A stretch of 6,519 nucleotides of DNA from an uncultured Oscillospiraceae bacterium (GCA_905234575.1 CAJOIG010000173.1:1-6519); one strand, 5' to 3'. Positions 1 through 6,081 are shown, counted from the stretch's first letter. A program made the numbers and translations. Notes: a model not told the origin generated them from the letters alone.

Positions 1-2
1 CC

Positions 3-530
3 CGGAAGAACGTGGACCGCGGGCAGCACGTCGGCTCCTTCGTGATGGGCGACGCGAAGCTGTACAGGACGCTCTCGACCGACCCGGGCGTCCGGTTCGC
101 GGACATCACCTACACGAACGATCCCTGGGTCATCGCCGGGATCGACAACATGGTGTCCGTGAACACCGCCGTGGAGATCGACCTCACCGGGCAGATCTGC
201 TCCGAGTCCATCGGCCCCCGGCAGTACTCCGGCACGGGCGGCGCCTTCGACTTCGCCTTCGGCGCCATGCACTCCAGGGGCGGCCGCGGGATCATGGCCA
301 TCGCCTCCACCGCCAAGGGCAGCACGATCTCCAAGATCACGGCCCAGCGGACGCCGGGCGCGGTCGTCTCCGTGCCCCGCAACGCGGCGGACATCATCGT
401 CACGGAGTACGGCGTCGCCTATTTGAAGGGCCGCAGCGTCCGGGAGCGGATGCAGAACCTGATCGCCATCGCCCACCCCGATTGTCGGGAGGAGCTGCGC
501 CGCGAGGCCCGGAAACAGTTCTGGATCTGA
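3..530 (+). CDS. Acetyl-CoA hydrolase/CoA-transferase family protein, C-terminal part (butyryl-CoA:acetate or 4-hydroxybutyrate CoA-transferase-like), 5' truncated by window
   Basis: The frame is open from the left edge, so the gene starts upstream of the window; the GTG at 12 is an internal Val codon. About 175 residues are visible, against roughly 430-450 for the whole family, so this is the C-terminal domain. The fragment has the glycine-rich segment GTGGAFDFAFGA, then a GGRGIMAIASTAKG stretch, a VTEYGVAYLKGRSVRER block and an IAHPDCREEL tail. These are typical of the acetyl-CoA hydrolase C-terminal domain found in butyryl-CoA:acetate and 4-hydroxybutyrate CoA-transferases. Such enzymes move CoA between acyl-CoA and acetate through an enzyme-CoA thioester in the cytoplasm; the catalytic Glu lies in the part outside the window. 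In a butyrate producer this would be the last step of butyrate formation, but the substrate cannot be fixed from this half. The family call is secure; the exact substrate is inference. Confidence 0.9.
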   Translation, partial: RKNVDRGQHVGSFVMGDAKLYRTLSTDPGVRFADITYTNDPWVIAGIDNMVSVNTAVEIDLTGQICSESIGPRQYSGTGGAFDFAFGAMHSRGGRGIMAIASTAKGSTISKITAQRTPGAVVSVPRNAADIIVTEYGVAYLKGRSVRERMQNLIAIAHPDCREELRREARKQFWI

Positions 531-562
531 TCCGGAGCAGTCAGACCACCCGCACAGCAAAG

Positions 563-584
563 ACGGGAGCCGCCCGGCTCCCGT
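563..584 (+). terminator. GC-rich hairpin after the CoA-transferase gene
   Basis: A perfect 9-bp stem (563-571 with 576-584) with a 4-nt GCCC loop starts 32 bases after the CoA-transferase stop. The following bases (ccgtat) are not a T-tract, so it is a strong hairpin but a weak match to an intrinsic terminator. Its place between a plus-strand stop and a converging minus-strand stop supports a transcription-end or mRNA 3'-stabilising role. Confidence 0.5.
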
Positions 585-601
585 CCGTATAACGGAATCG
601 A

Positions 602-626
602 GGGACGGCCCAAAACGGGCCGTCCC
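602..626 (-). terminator. Hairpin terminator of the secreted hydrolase gene, possibly bidirectional
   Basis: A perfect 10-bp stem (602-611 with 617-626) has an AAAAC loop on the plus strand. It begins 17 bases beyond the minus-strand stop codon of the hydrolase gene. Read on the minus strand, the stem is followed by a mildly T-rich stretch; on the plus strand it is followed by cattgttt. It probably ends the hydrolase transcript and may also stop readthrough from the left. Confidence 0.6.
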
Positions 627-643
627 CATTGTTTCAGTGTGAA

Positions 644-2794
644 TCAGAAGAGCTCTGCCAGCACGTCGGCATGCTCCCGCATGGCCTGCAGGACATAAAT
701 GCTCCAGTGGCGGGCGTCCTTCTCAGCGCTTCCGAAGACATAGTCCTCCTGCCCGTAGTCGATGACGTCGAAGCCGGGGGTCGCCTTCATGGCGCCGTTC
801 GTCCGATAGGCCGCCGCGTCTTTCAGCGCGATGGAGACTTGCCCGTCCTGATAGGAGATCCAGTCCGTGACGTCCGTTCCGGTGGGTTCCTCCGCAGTCC
901 CGTTCTCGGTCTGCGGCGCGGCGGGCGCCTTCGAGACGGGCTGCGCTCCGGCAACGTGCTTCGCGTACATCTCGTCGACCCACAGCGCAAAGGAGTTCCC
1001 CAGGATCTCCGACGGGACGTGCCCGCCGTTATACTGCCACTCGATCACGGCGTCGGTGCCGCTCATGAGCCATTTGAGCTGGAGATTGAGGGAGTTCGGC
1101 AGGGCCATGTCGCCCTCCCTGCCGCCCATGACGATGCGGGTCCAGACCGGCGCGTTCGTGCCTTCCGCGCCGATGTAGTTCATGGGATCATAGAGCTCGA
1201 CGATGTTCTTGCCGTATTGATCGCCGGCATACACCTCGGCGACATCGGCCTCGTAGGCGGCGAGCATCTCCTCGAAGGAGGCGTAATTGCGGGAGTTCGT
1301 CCCCGCGCCGACCGCCTGGGTCGTTCCCCCGACCGGCGTGCCGACGGTCATCTCGGTCACGCCGTTGACCGTGACGGTATTGCCGCTGGGACCGCCGGAG
1401 GCTCCGCCCGGAGCGCCGGAGGGTCCGCCGGGCTCGCCGCTCGCGGAGGAGCCGCCCGCATAGCGCCCCTCCAGAAAGGCTTCCGCCTTATCGGAAGCCG
1501 TCATGGCGGCGACCTCGGCGTCCGTCAGCGGCGTGCCGTCCGCGCGGAACCAGGTGTAGCCGGAGGCATAGCCCAGATTGTCGAGATACCACTGTACGTT
1601 CTCCGTGAATTCCGCGAGGTACAGGTCGAGATAGGTCCCGTGATAGCCGTTCGTCTCCGGATAGAGCGCCGGGTCGCACTCGATGGAGATGGTCACGGTG
1701 TCCTTCGTGTCCCCGTCGCCGTTGAGGTCGAAGCCCACGGCCGCCTCGTCAGCGGTGAGGCCCATGGCGTTAATGTACTCCATATAGTCCTCGGCGAGAT
1801 ACGAGGCAAGCGTTTTCTGGAAATCGGTGCTGAAGCCGTAGTCGGCGTTCAGGGTGTACTCAAAGGCCATGGCCATGTCCGCCTCAAAGAGGCTCGTGAT
1901 CGCGCTGTAGGCGACGCAGCCCCAGGCGCCGTCGGATATCTCATAGTCGGCGCCGTCGATGGTGACAGTCGTGGAATACCCGCCATCCGCGGTGGCGTAT
2001 ACGCCGACCGCGCCCGCCTCGATCTCATAGTCGTAGAAGTCCGGGTTGTTGGACGTGGCGGCAAACATGGCCGCGTGCGCCGCGCCGCCGGAGCCTCCCG
2101 TGGAGACGAGGTAGTCCGCGCAGCCGGGGAGATTGCCGAGCAGGATGTTGTACTTCACGAACCGGGCGGCGTTTTTCTGGTCCACCAGGCAGCAGGGCGC
2201 GTCGCCGGTGTAATAGAGGACGTTCCCGTCGTCGTCCTTTACGGCGTCCTGCTTGCCGCGGTTGCCGCAGGAGACATTGACGTACCCCTCCTTGGCGTAG
2301 CCCGTGCCGGCCGCGCGGTTCGACTGGGAGCCGTAGCCCGCCGCGCCGGTGTTCAGGATGACGGGCGCGGTGGCGGCGGTATAGACCTGTCCGTTCGTGC
2401 TGGTGATCCGGGCGGCGTAGTCGATGACGAGGACTCCGTTCACCGGCTCCGCGTAGCTCGCCGCCGTCACGTCCGGGGTCCCGTCGCGGTCGGTGTCGAT
2501 GCCGGTGACATACGCGCCGGGCACGCAGACGGACACGCCCTGCTGGTTCGGCAGCTCGGGATAGACCACGGCGGTGACGGCGGACATGGTCCAGGCGTCC
2601 GCGCCGGAGGCATAGGTCCAGGTGTACTCGGTGTTGTTCGCGAGGTCCAGGGACTCCTCGATGAACGCCTTGTCGGAGACGATCTCCGCGGAGGCGCTCT
2701 CGCCGGAGCCGGAGGGCTCGCCGCTGGCCAGGGCGGCGGAGCCGAGCGACAGCGCCATGGCGAGGACGAGAAGAAGGGTCAGCGCTTTTTTCAT
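644..2794 (-). CDS. Secreted tannase-like alpha/beta hydrolase (subtype B tannase relative) with rearranged segment order
   Basis: 716 residues. Residues 1-23 are a signal peptide (MKK, hydrophobic core, ALA before Ser24) without a lipobox, so the protein is exported and released. The hydrolase core has a GGSGG nucleophile elbow with Ser235, preceded by LVDQKNAARFVKYN and followed by an EADMAMAFEY helix as in bacterial tannases. A second segment (530-613) carries RIVMGGREGD, with Glu560 and Asp562, and NGGH with His592. A third segment (643-700) carries MKATPGFD...E...FG..EKDARHW, with Lys670 and Glu683 matching the galloyl-binding Lys and Glu of Lactiplantibacillus plantarum tannase as I recall it. 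There the third segment precedes the acid/His segment; here it follows it. Gly/Ser/Pro-rich linkers lie at about 446-473 and 617-642. Two DxDxDG-like loops (100-108, 356-362) could bind calcium. Tannases cleave galloyl esters; the true substrate here is unknown. The ATG at 2794 is supported by an AGGAGG site and the signal peptide directly after it. Family call fairly sure, substrate inferred. Confidence 0.8.
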   Translation of the reverse strand: MKKALTLLLVLAMALSLGSAALASGEPSGSGESASAEIVSDKAFIEESLDLANNTEYTWTYASGADAWTMSAVTAVVYPELPNQQGVSVCVPGAYVTGIDTDRDGTPDVTAASYAEPVNGVLVIDYAARITSTNGQVYTAATAPVILNTGAAGYGSQSNRAAGTGYAKEGYVNVSCGNRGKQDAVKDDDGNVLYYTGDAPCCLVDQKNAARFVKYNILLGNLPGCADYLVSTGGSGGAAHAAMFAATSNNPDFYDYEIEAGAVGVYATADGGYSTTVTIDGADYEISDGAWGCVAYSAITSLFEADMAMAFEYTLNADYGFSTDFQKTLASYLAEDYMEYINAMGLTADEAAVGFDLNGDGDTKDTVTISIECDPALYPETNGYHGTYLDLYLAEFTENVQWYLDNLGYASGYTWFRADGTPLTDAEVAAMTASDKAEAFLEGRYAGGSSASGEPGGPSGAPGGASGGPSGNTVTVNGVTEMTVGTPVGGTTQAVGAGTNSRNYASFEEMLAAYEADVAEVYAGDQYGKNIVELYDPMNYIGAEGTNAPVWTRIVMGGREGDMALPNSLNLQLKWLMSGTDAVIEWQYNGGHVPSEILGNSFALWVDEMYAKHVAGAQPVSKAPAAPQTENGTAEEPTGTDVTDWISYQDGQVSIALKDAAAYRTNGAMKATPGFDVIDYGQEDYVFGSAEKDARHWSIYVLQAMREHADVLAELF

Positions 2795-2805
2795 AACAGT
2801 CGATT

Positions 2806-2811
2806 CCTCCT
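2806..2811 (-). promoter_or_regulatory. Ribosome binding site of the secreted hydrolase gene
   Basis: On the minus strand a perfect AGGAGG lies 11 nt before the ATG at 2794. The spacing is slightly long, but the signal peptide begins directly at this ATG, which fixes the start. Confidence 0.8.
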
Positions 2812-2831
2812 ATTGCATTTCTTCCGCCTTC

Positions 2832-2860
2832 ACGATACACCGCCGCCGTCGGTCCCGCAA
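2832..2860 (-). promoter_or_regulatory. Weak minus-strand promoter for the hydrolase gene
   Basis: Read on the minus strand, TTGCGG (2860-2855) is followed after 17 bp by TATCGT (2837-2832). Both boxes are poor matches to the sigma-70 consensus (3/6 and 4/6), while the spacing is ideal. A weak promoter of this kind with direct repeats 11 bp upstream of its -35 is what an activator-dependent gene would show. The boxes are inferred by eye; no start site is known. Confidence 0.4.
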
Positions 2861-2871
2861 GCGCTTCGGAA

Positions 2872-2905
2872 CAAACAACGCAATTCCGGCGCAAACAACG
2901 CAGTT
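2872..2905. repeat. Tandem 14-bp direct repeat, candidate LytTR regulator binding site
   Basis: CAAACAACGCAATT (2872-2885) and CAAACAACGCAGTT (2892-2905) are identical at 13 of 14 positions and sit 20 bp apart start to start, about two helical turns. On the minus strand each reads AAYTGCGTTGTTTG. LytTR regulators such as AgrA and VirR bind pairs of short direct repeats with a GTT core about two turns apart, usually just upstream of a weak -35. Here the pair is 11 bp upstream of the hydrolase -35 and 16 bp upstream of the kinase operon -35, and the operon encodes a LytTR regulator. The repeat is certain; the assignment to that regulator is inference. Confidence 0.7.
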
Positions 2906-2921
2906 TGGAAAGCACTCCCGC

Positions 2922-2950
2922 TTTACACCGCCCGGCGTTTCCGATATACT
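2922..2950 (+). promoter_or_regulatory. Strong sigma-70-type promoter of the kinase-regulator operon
   Basis: TTTACA (2922-2927) and TATACT (2945-2950) are separated by 17 bp, each 5/6 to consensus. It lies 40 bp before the kinase ATG, diverges from the hydrolase promoter, and is much the better match of the two. This suggests steady expression of the sensory pair. Confidence 0.75.
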
Positions 2951-2977
2951 GGAGCCATCGGACCGCTGATCCCGGAG

Positions 2978-2983
2978 AGGAGG
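2978..2983 (+). promoter_or_regulatory. Ribosome binding site fixing the histidine kinase start
   Basis: AGGAGG lies 6 nt before the ATG at 2990. The same frame is open far upstream, antisense to the hydrolase gene, so this site together with the promoter at 2922-2950 is what decides the real start. Confidence 0.85.
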
Positions 2984-2989
2984 GCTCCT

Positions 2990-4321
2990 ATGGTCATCAC
3001 TCCCGCCGAGCCGCTGATCTTCAGCGCCGGCTCCGCTCTGAGCCGGTTTTCCGGATTCTTTTATCAATGCTATCTGATCCCGCTGCTGCTGGCGCTGCTG
3101 ACGCTGGGCCTCAGCGCCGGAGGCCGGGCCCGCCCGGGCCGGACGCTTCTGCGGATCCTCGGAACGCTGGGCATCGCGGCGGCGCTGTACCTTCTCTGCT
3201 CCCCCGTCGTCGGCGCATTCTCGCAGATCGGCACGGTGAGCCACGTCCTGCTCATGGCTGCGGTGATCCTGTTTGCCGCGTTTTTCTGCCCGCTGCCGGT
3301 CCAGGAGCGGGTGGTGCTGACCGCCGCCATCCTGGCGGACGTCAATTTCGCCCAGTCCATCAGCACGCAGATCCTGATGCCGGCCATGCCGCTGTACCTG
3401 TCGAACCTCCTGCAGCTTCTCATCCTGCTGGCGGCGCTGGCGGTGACGTACATCTTCCGCCCCTCCGATCCCGAGGAGCGCATCCCCGCGGTGTACTGGC
3501 TTTCCATGCTCGTCGTGGCGGTTCTCTCCGCCGCATGCCTGTACGCCATCCGCATCGTAGGCGGGCGGACGCTCTATGTGGACCGGGCGGGCTGGCTGAC
3601 CGTGGCGATCATCCTGTCCGCCTTCTTCGTGATGTACCTGCTCATGTACTACGTGCTGGTGAAGGAGCACCGTGCCTCCGCGAACCTGCAGGCCATGCAG
3701 GCGAAGCTGACCCAGGACCTCGAATTCTATCGCCGCTCCGAGGCCGTGGCCCAGGAATACCGCGGGCTGCGCCATGAGCTAAAAAACCACATCGCCCTGA
3801 TGGACGGCCTTCTGCGAGACGGGCAGTACGACCGGCTGCGGCAGTACTTCGCGGACTATTCCGGCAAGATCACGCCGCAGCTCGCGGAGTTCCGCTGCCC
3901 GAATCCCGTGGTGAGTTCGATCATCTCCCACCAGTCGGAGGCCGCCCGGGCCGCGGGGGTCACTCTGGACGTGATCGCCGCCGTGCCGGAGACCCTCAGC
4001 ATCGCGGACGACGATCTCTGCTCCATCCTGTCGAACATGCTGGATAACGGCGTGGAAGCCTGCCTGCGGGCGGGAAAGGATCTTGTCCGGGCGACGCTGC
4101 ACACGGACAAGGGCTGTCTGTTCATCACGGTCACGAACCCGGTCTCCGAGGACGTGCTGAAGGAAAACCCCGCGCTGCGCTCCACCAAGGAGAACCCCTC
4201 CCACGGCTTCGGCATCCCCATCATCCGGCAGATCGCGGAGAAGTACGACGGCTTCGTCAGCTTCCACGTGGAGGACGGCTGGTTCACGGCGGACGCCATG
4301 CTGTATATGACGGAGGCGTGA
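2990..4321 (+). CDS. Membrane sensor histidine kinase, GHKL type (AgrC-like)
   Basis: 443 residues. The N-terminal half is hydrophobic with about six or seven membrane spans, near residues 25-43, 54-77, 82-100, 107-124 (weak), 135-155, 168-190 and 203-224, with very short loops. This resembles AgrC-type sensors that read a ligand through the membrane domain rather than a large extracellular domain. A helical linker (225-258) leads to the H-box GLRHELKNH, where His262 is the likely phosphorylated residue. The ATPase domain has an N-box SNMLDNGVEAC (Asn353 for Mg-ATP) and a G-box SHGFGIPIIRQIAEKYDG (404-421). It should autophosphorylate and pass phosphate to Asp63 of the LytTR regulator 1 bp downstream. 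The signal is unknown. No AgrD-like peptide or AgrB-like processing gene is visible nearby, so peptide quorum sensing is not supported by this window. The start at 2990 follows from the promoter and ribosome binding site just upstream. Confidence 0.92.
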   Translation: MVITPAEPLIFSAGSALSRFSGFFYQCYLIPLLLALLTLGLSAGGRARPGRTLLRILGTLGIAAALYLLCSPVVGAFSQIGTVSHVLLMAAVILFAAFFCPLPVQERVVLTAAILADVNFAQSISTQILMPAMPLYLSNLLQLLILLAALAVTYIFRPSDPEERIPAVYWLSMLVVAVLSAACLYAIRIVGGRTLYVDRAGWLTVAIILSAFFVMYLLMYYVLVKEHRASANLQAMQAKLTQDLEFYRRSEAVAQEYRGLRHELKNHIALMDGLLRDGQYDRLRQYFADYSGKITPQLAEFRCPNPVVSSIISHQSEAARAAGVTLDVIAAVPETLSIADDDLCSILSNMLDNGVEACLRAGKDLVRATLHTDKGCLFITVTNPVSEDVLKENPALRSTKENPSHGFGIPIIRQIAEKYDGFVSFHVEDGWFTADAMLYMTEA

Positions 4322-4322
4322 T

Positions 4323-5066
4323 ATGGCGGGCTTTCGTGATCTGAACGCCGTCTTCTGCGACGACGACGAGCTTTTCCGCGCGCGGACCGTCGAGGCCGTG
4401 CGGCGTCTGTTCGCGCGGCAGGACATCCGCCTGCGCTGCGAGCAGACCTCCTCCGCCGACGAGCTCCTCGCCCGGACGGAGACGCAGACCTTCGAACTGC
4501 TGTTTCTCGACATCGACATGCCCGGCATGGACGGCATCCGGCTGGGCGAGGAGCTGCGGTCCCGCGGCTGCGGCGCCGACATCATCTACCTCTCCAACAT
4601 GGACGACAAGGTCTACGAGATCTTTCGGGTCCACCCCTGGTCCTTCGTCCGGAAAAGCCGCATGGACGACGAGCTGCCCGGCGTCATCGAGGAGTACGTG
4701 AAAAGCCTGCTCCGCCGGGGCGGCTCCTTCCTCGTGTCCGGGCTCGACGGCCAGGTATACAGCTTCGCGCCGGAGGAGATCTACTACATCGAGGCCGCGG
4801 GCAAGACCCAGAAGGCCTTCACCGCGCGGCAAAAGGACCCCATCCCCCTGCGCGGCTCCATGCAGGCGCTGGACGACGAGCTGACGGACAGCGGCTTCAT
4901 CCGCATCCACAAGGGCTTTCTCGTGAATTACCGGTATATCAGACGGATCACCTCCCGCAGCGTGCTGCTGGATACGGGCGACGATCTTCCGGTGGGGCGG
5001 GATCGGCTGAACGCCGCCCGCGAACGGTATCTGTCTCTCATGAAGTGGAAGGGCCTGCGCCGGTAG
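4323..5066 (+). CDS. LytTR-family response regulator (AgrA/LytR-like)
   Basis: 247 residues. Residues 8-125 form a receiver domain: acidic pocket CDDD (Asp13-Asp14), phosphoacceptor Asp63 in FLDIDMPGMDG, Ser91 in YLSN as the switch residue, and Lys111 in FVRKS. Residues 133-240 form a LytTR DNA-binding domain, with the typical EIYYIEAAGKTQKAF, IPLRGSMQALDDEL, FIRIHKGFLVNYRYI and LPVGRDRLNAARERY blocks. LytTR proteins bind paired direct repeats, usually as activators of secreted or envelope functions. The gene begins 1 bp after the kinase stop, with GGAGG at 4312-4316 inside the kinase C-terminus, so the two are co-transcribed and probably translationally coupled. The obvious candidate target is the tandem repeat in the 2795-2989 divergent region, controlling the hydrolase gene and perhaps this operon. 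The family is certain; the target is inference. Confidence 0.95.
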   Translation: MAGFRDLNAVFCDDDELFRARTVEAVRRLFARQDIRLRCEQTSSADELLARTETQTFELLFLDIDMPGMDGIRLGEELRSRGCGADIIYLSNMDDKVYEIFRVHPWSFVRKSRMDDELPGVIEEYVKSLLRRGGSFLVSGLDGQVYSFAPEEIYYIEAAGKTQKAFTARQKDPIPLRGSMQALDDELTDSGFIRIHKGFLVNYRYIRRITSRSVLLDTGDDLPVGRDRLNAARERYLSLMKWKGLRR

Positions 5067-5188
5067 CAGCGGCCACGTGTTCTCCGCCCCCTTAGATATG
5101 AACTGCGATGGGACAATACATCCGATTTCTGCGGTATGAAAAGAGAACCCGGGGAACGAGATAATCACTGAAAAGTCATTCCGACACC

Positions 5189-5216
5189 GACGCTTCGTTG
5201 CGGCGGGGCGTCTTTT
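5189..5216 (+). terminator. Intrinsic terminator of the kinase-regulator operon
   Basis: A 9-bp stem (5189-5197 with 5204-5212, two G-U pairs) with a 6-nt loop is followed directly by TTTT (5213-5216) and a further T-rich stretch. It lies about 120 bp after the regulator stop. The bases between, 5067-5188, contain nothing I recognise. Confidence 0.75.
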
Positions 5217-5226
5217 GCATTTCCGG

Positions 5227-5255
5227 TGGAAATAGCCCGGCCGGGATGGTATAAT
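5227..5255 (+). promoter_or_regulatory. Extended -10 promoter for the cytidylate-kinase-like gene
   Basis: A perfect TATAAT (5250-5255) is preceded by TGG (5247-5249), an extended -10 element. A partial -35 TGGAAA (5227-5232, 4/6) sits at 17-bp spacing. Transcription would begin near 5262, giving a leader of about 124 nt. A second -10-like TATAGT (5348-5353), with no good -35, might start a shorter transcript. Confidence 0.65.
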
Positions 5256-5262
5256 CAGAGCA

Positions 5263-5335
5263 GCAGGGCGGCAGCTCCGGCTTCACAAAGCATGACGGAT
5301 CAAAAAAGGACCATGCACCCTGCCCTTTTCGATCC
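5263..5335 (+). promoter_or_regulatory. Leader with two mutually exclusive hairpins (possible attenuator or operator)
   Basis: Fold A pairs GCAGGG (5263-5268) with CCCTGC (5318-5323), enclosing GCATG (5290-5294) with CATGC (5312-5316). Fold B pairs GGATC (5297-5301) with GATCC (5331-5335) and, inside it, AAAAGG (5304-5309) with CCTTTT (5324-5329). The arms overlap, so only one fold can form at a time. It matches no riboswitch class I know. The pairings are visible; a regulatory role is speculative. Confidence 0.3.
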
Positions 5336-5370
5336 CACGTTTTGCGGTATAGTTTATATGGATTGAACAG

Positions 5371-5377
5371 AAGGAGG
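5371..5377 (+). promoter_or_regulatory. Ribosome binding site of the cytidylate-kinase-like gene
   Basis: AAGGAGG lies 8 nt before the ATG at 5386, an optimal Shine-Dalgarno arrangement that fixes the start. Confidence 0.9.
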
Positions 5378-5385
5378 TTTCAGCA

Positions 5386-5979
5386 ATGATAATCACGATC
5401 AACCGGGACGTCGGCGCCGGCGGGCATACCGTCGGACAGCGAGTTGCCAAGGAACTCGGCATTGAGTTTTACGACCGGGATATCATCCGGGCAGCTGTGA
5501 AGGAGAGCGGCATGGACGCGGAGGAAGTGTCGCAGGTGGATGAAGAGATAAGCCGTACCAGCCTGTTACTGCGGATGATCTCACCGGCGTCCTATGTCGA
5601 TCAGCACTACTCCATCCACAGCATCGAGCAGCGCTTTATCATTGAAATGGCTTTGAAGGAGCCCTGCGTTATACTCGGACGCTGCGCCGACGATATTCTG
5701 GAAAGCGCCGGTATTCCCAGCCTGAATGTCTTTCTGCATGCAAGCGCGATTCACCGTGCGGCACGTGTCGGCGAACTGATCGGGAGCAAGGATCCCTCGG
5801 TGATCCAAAAGAAAATGCAGAAGTCGGAAGCAGCCCGCCGGGCATACTACGAGCAGTTCACCGGGAAGAAATGGGGCGACAGCCGCAACTATGCGCTCAG
5901 CCTGGACACCGGATTCCTAGGCTATGATATGGCGGTACAGATAATCGTTGAGGCTGCGCGAAGATCGGAGGCCAGGTAA
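5386..5979 (+). CDS. Cytidylate kinase-like family protein
   Basis: 197 residues, the usual length for the Cytidylate_kin2-type family of gut Firmicutes. The N-terminus MIITINRDVGAGGHTVGQRV matches the family's start, where a glycine loop stands in for the P-loop; the Lys of a classical GxxGxGKS/T Walker A motif is absent (GAGGHT, residues 10-15). Other family marks are EFYDRDII (27-34), CVILGRCAD (94-102), and the C-terminal YYEQFTGKKWGDSRNYALSLDTG block. True CMP kinase phosphorylates CMP and dCMP in the cytoplasm, but these relatives are not shown to be CMP kinases, so activity should not be assumed. It stands as a single-gene unit with its own promoter. Its codons are less GC-biased than those of its neighbours: 11 of the first 40 end in A or T, against 5 of 40 in the response regulator. 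This may reflect a different origin or lower expression. Confidence 0.88.
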   Translation: MIITINRDVGAGGHTVGQRVAKELGIEFYDRDIIRAAVKESGMDAEEVSQVDEEISRTSLLLRMISPASYVDQHYSIHSIEQRFIIEMALKEPCVILGRCADDILESAGIPSLNVFLHASAIHRAARVGELIGSKDPSVIQKKMQKSEAARRAYYEQFTGKKWGDSRNYALSLDTGFLGYDMAVQIIVEAARRSEAR

Positions 5980-6081
5980 GCCGGCATCACAGCAGACTCT
6001 TACGACAAAACCGGAAAAAGCAGATTCACACAGCGGCAAAACGAGGCCGATCGAGGCATAGTACCGCATTATTGGAGGTGC

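Noticed and set aside
1376..1459. GC-rich repetitive DNA that could be taken for a short tandem repeat or CRISPR-like array
   Set aside because: Units are irregular and there are no spacers. The repetition follows from codons for a Gly/Ser/Pro linker inside the hydrolase gene.
2859..2866. AAGCGCTT palindrome just upstream of the hydrolase -35
   Set aside because: An 8-bp palindrome is too short to support an operator on its own, and the direct repeat beside it is the stronger signal.
2025..2915. Minus-strand open frame of 296 codons overlapping the 5' part of the hydrolase gene
   Set aside because: It is a different frame of the same strand with Arg-rich composition and no ribosome binding site; the hydrolase frame explains this region.
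629..2989. The kinase frame stays open upstream for about 2.4 kb, suggesting a 1230-residue protein
   Set aside because: This part is antisense to the hydrolase gene, which has a signal peptide, ribosome binding site and recognisable motifs. It has repetitive Gly/Arg/Val composition typical of GC-rich shadow frames. A promoter and AGGAGG site just before 2990 mark the true kinase start.
2990..5066. Complete agr-type peptide quorum-sensing locus
   Set aside because: Only AgrC-like and AgrA-like proteins are present; no AgrB-like membrane peptidase or AgrD-like short peptide gene was found between or beside them.
4284..5168. Long minus-strand open frame opposite the response regulator (294 codons)
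   Set aside because: It lies opposite a gene with clear receiver and LytTR domains, has no recognisable domain and reflects high GC at third codon positions.
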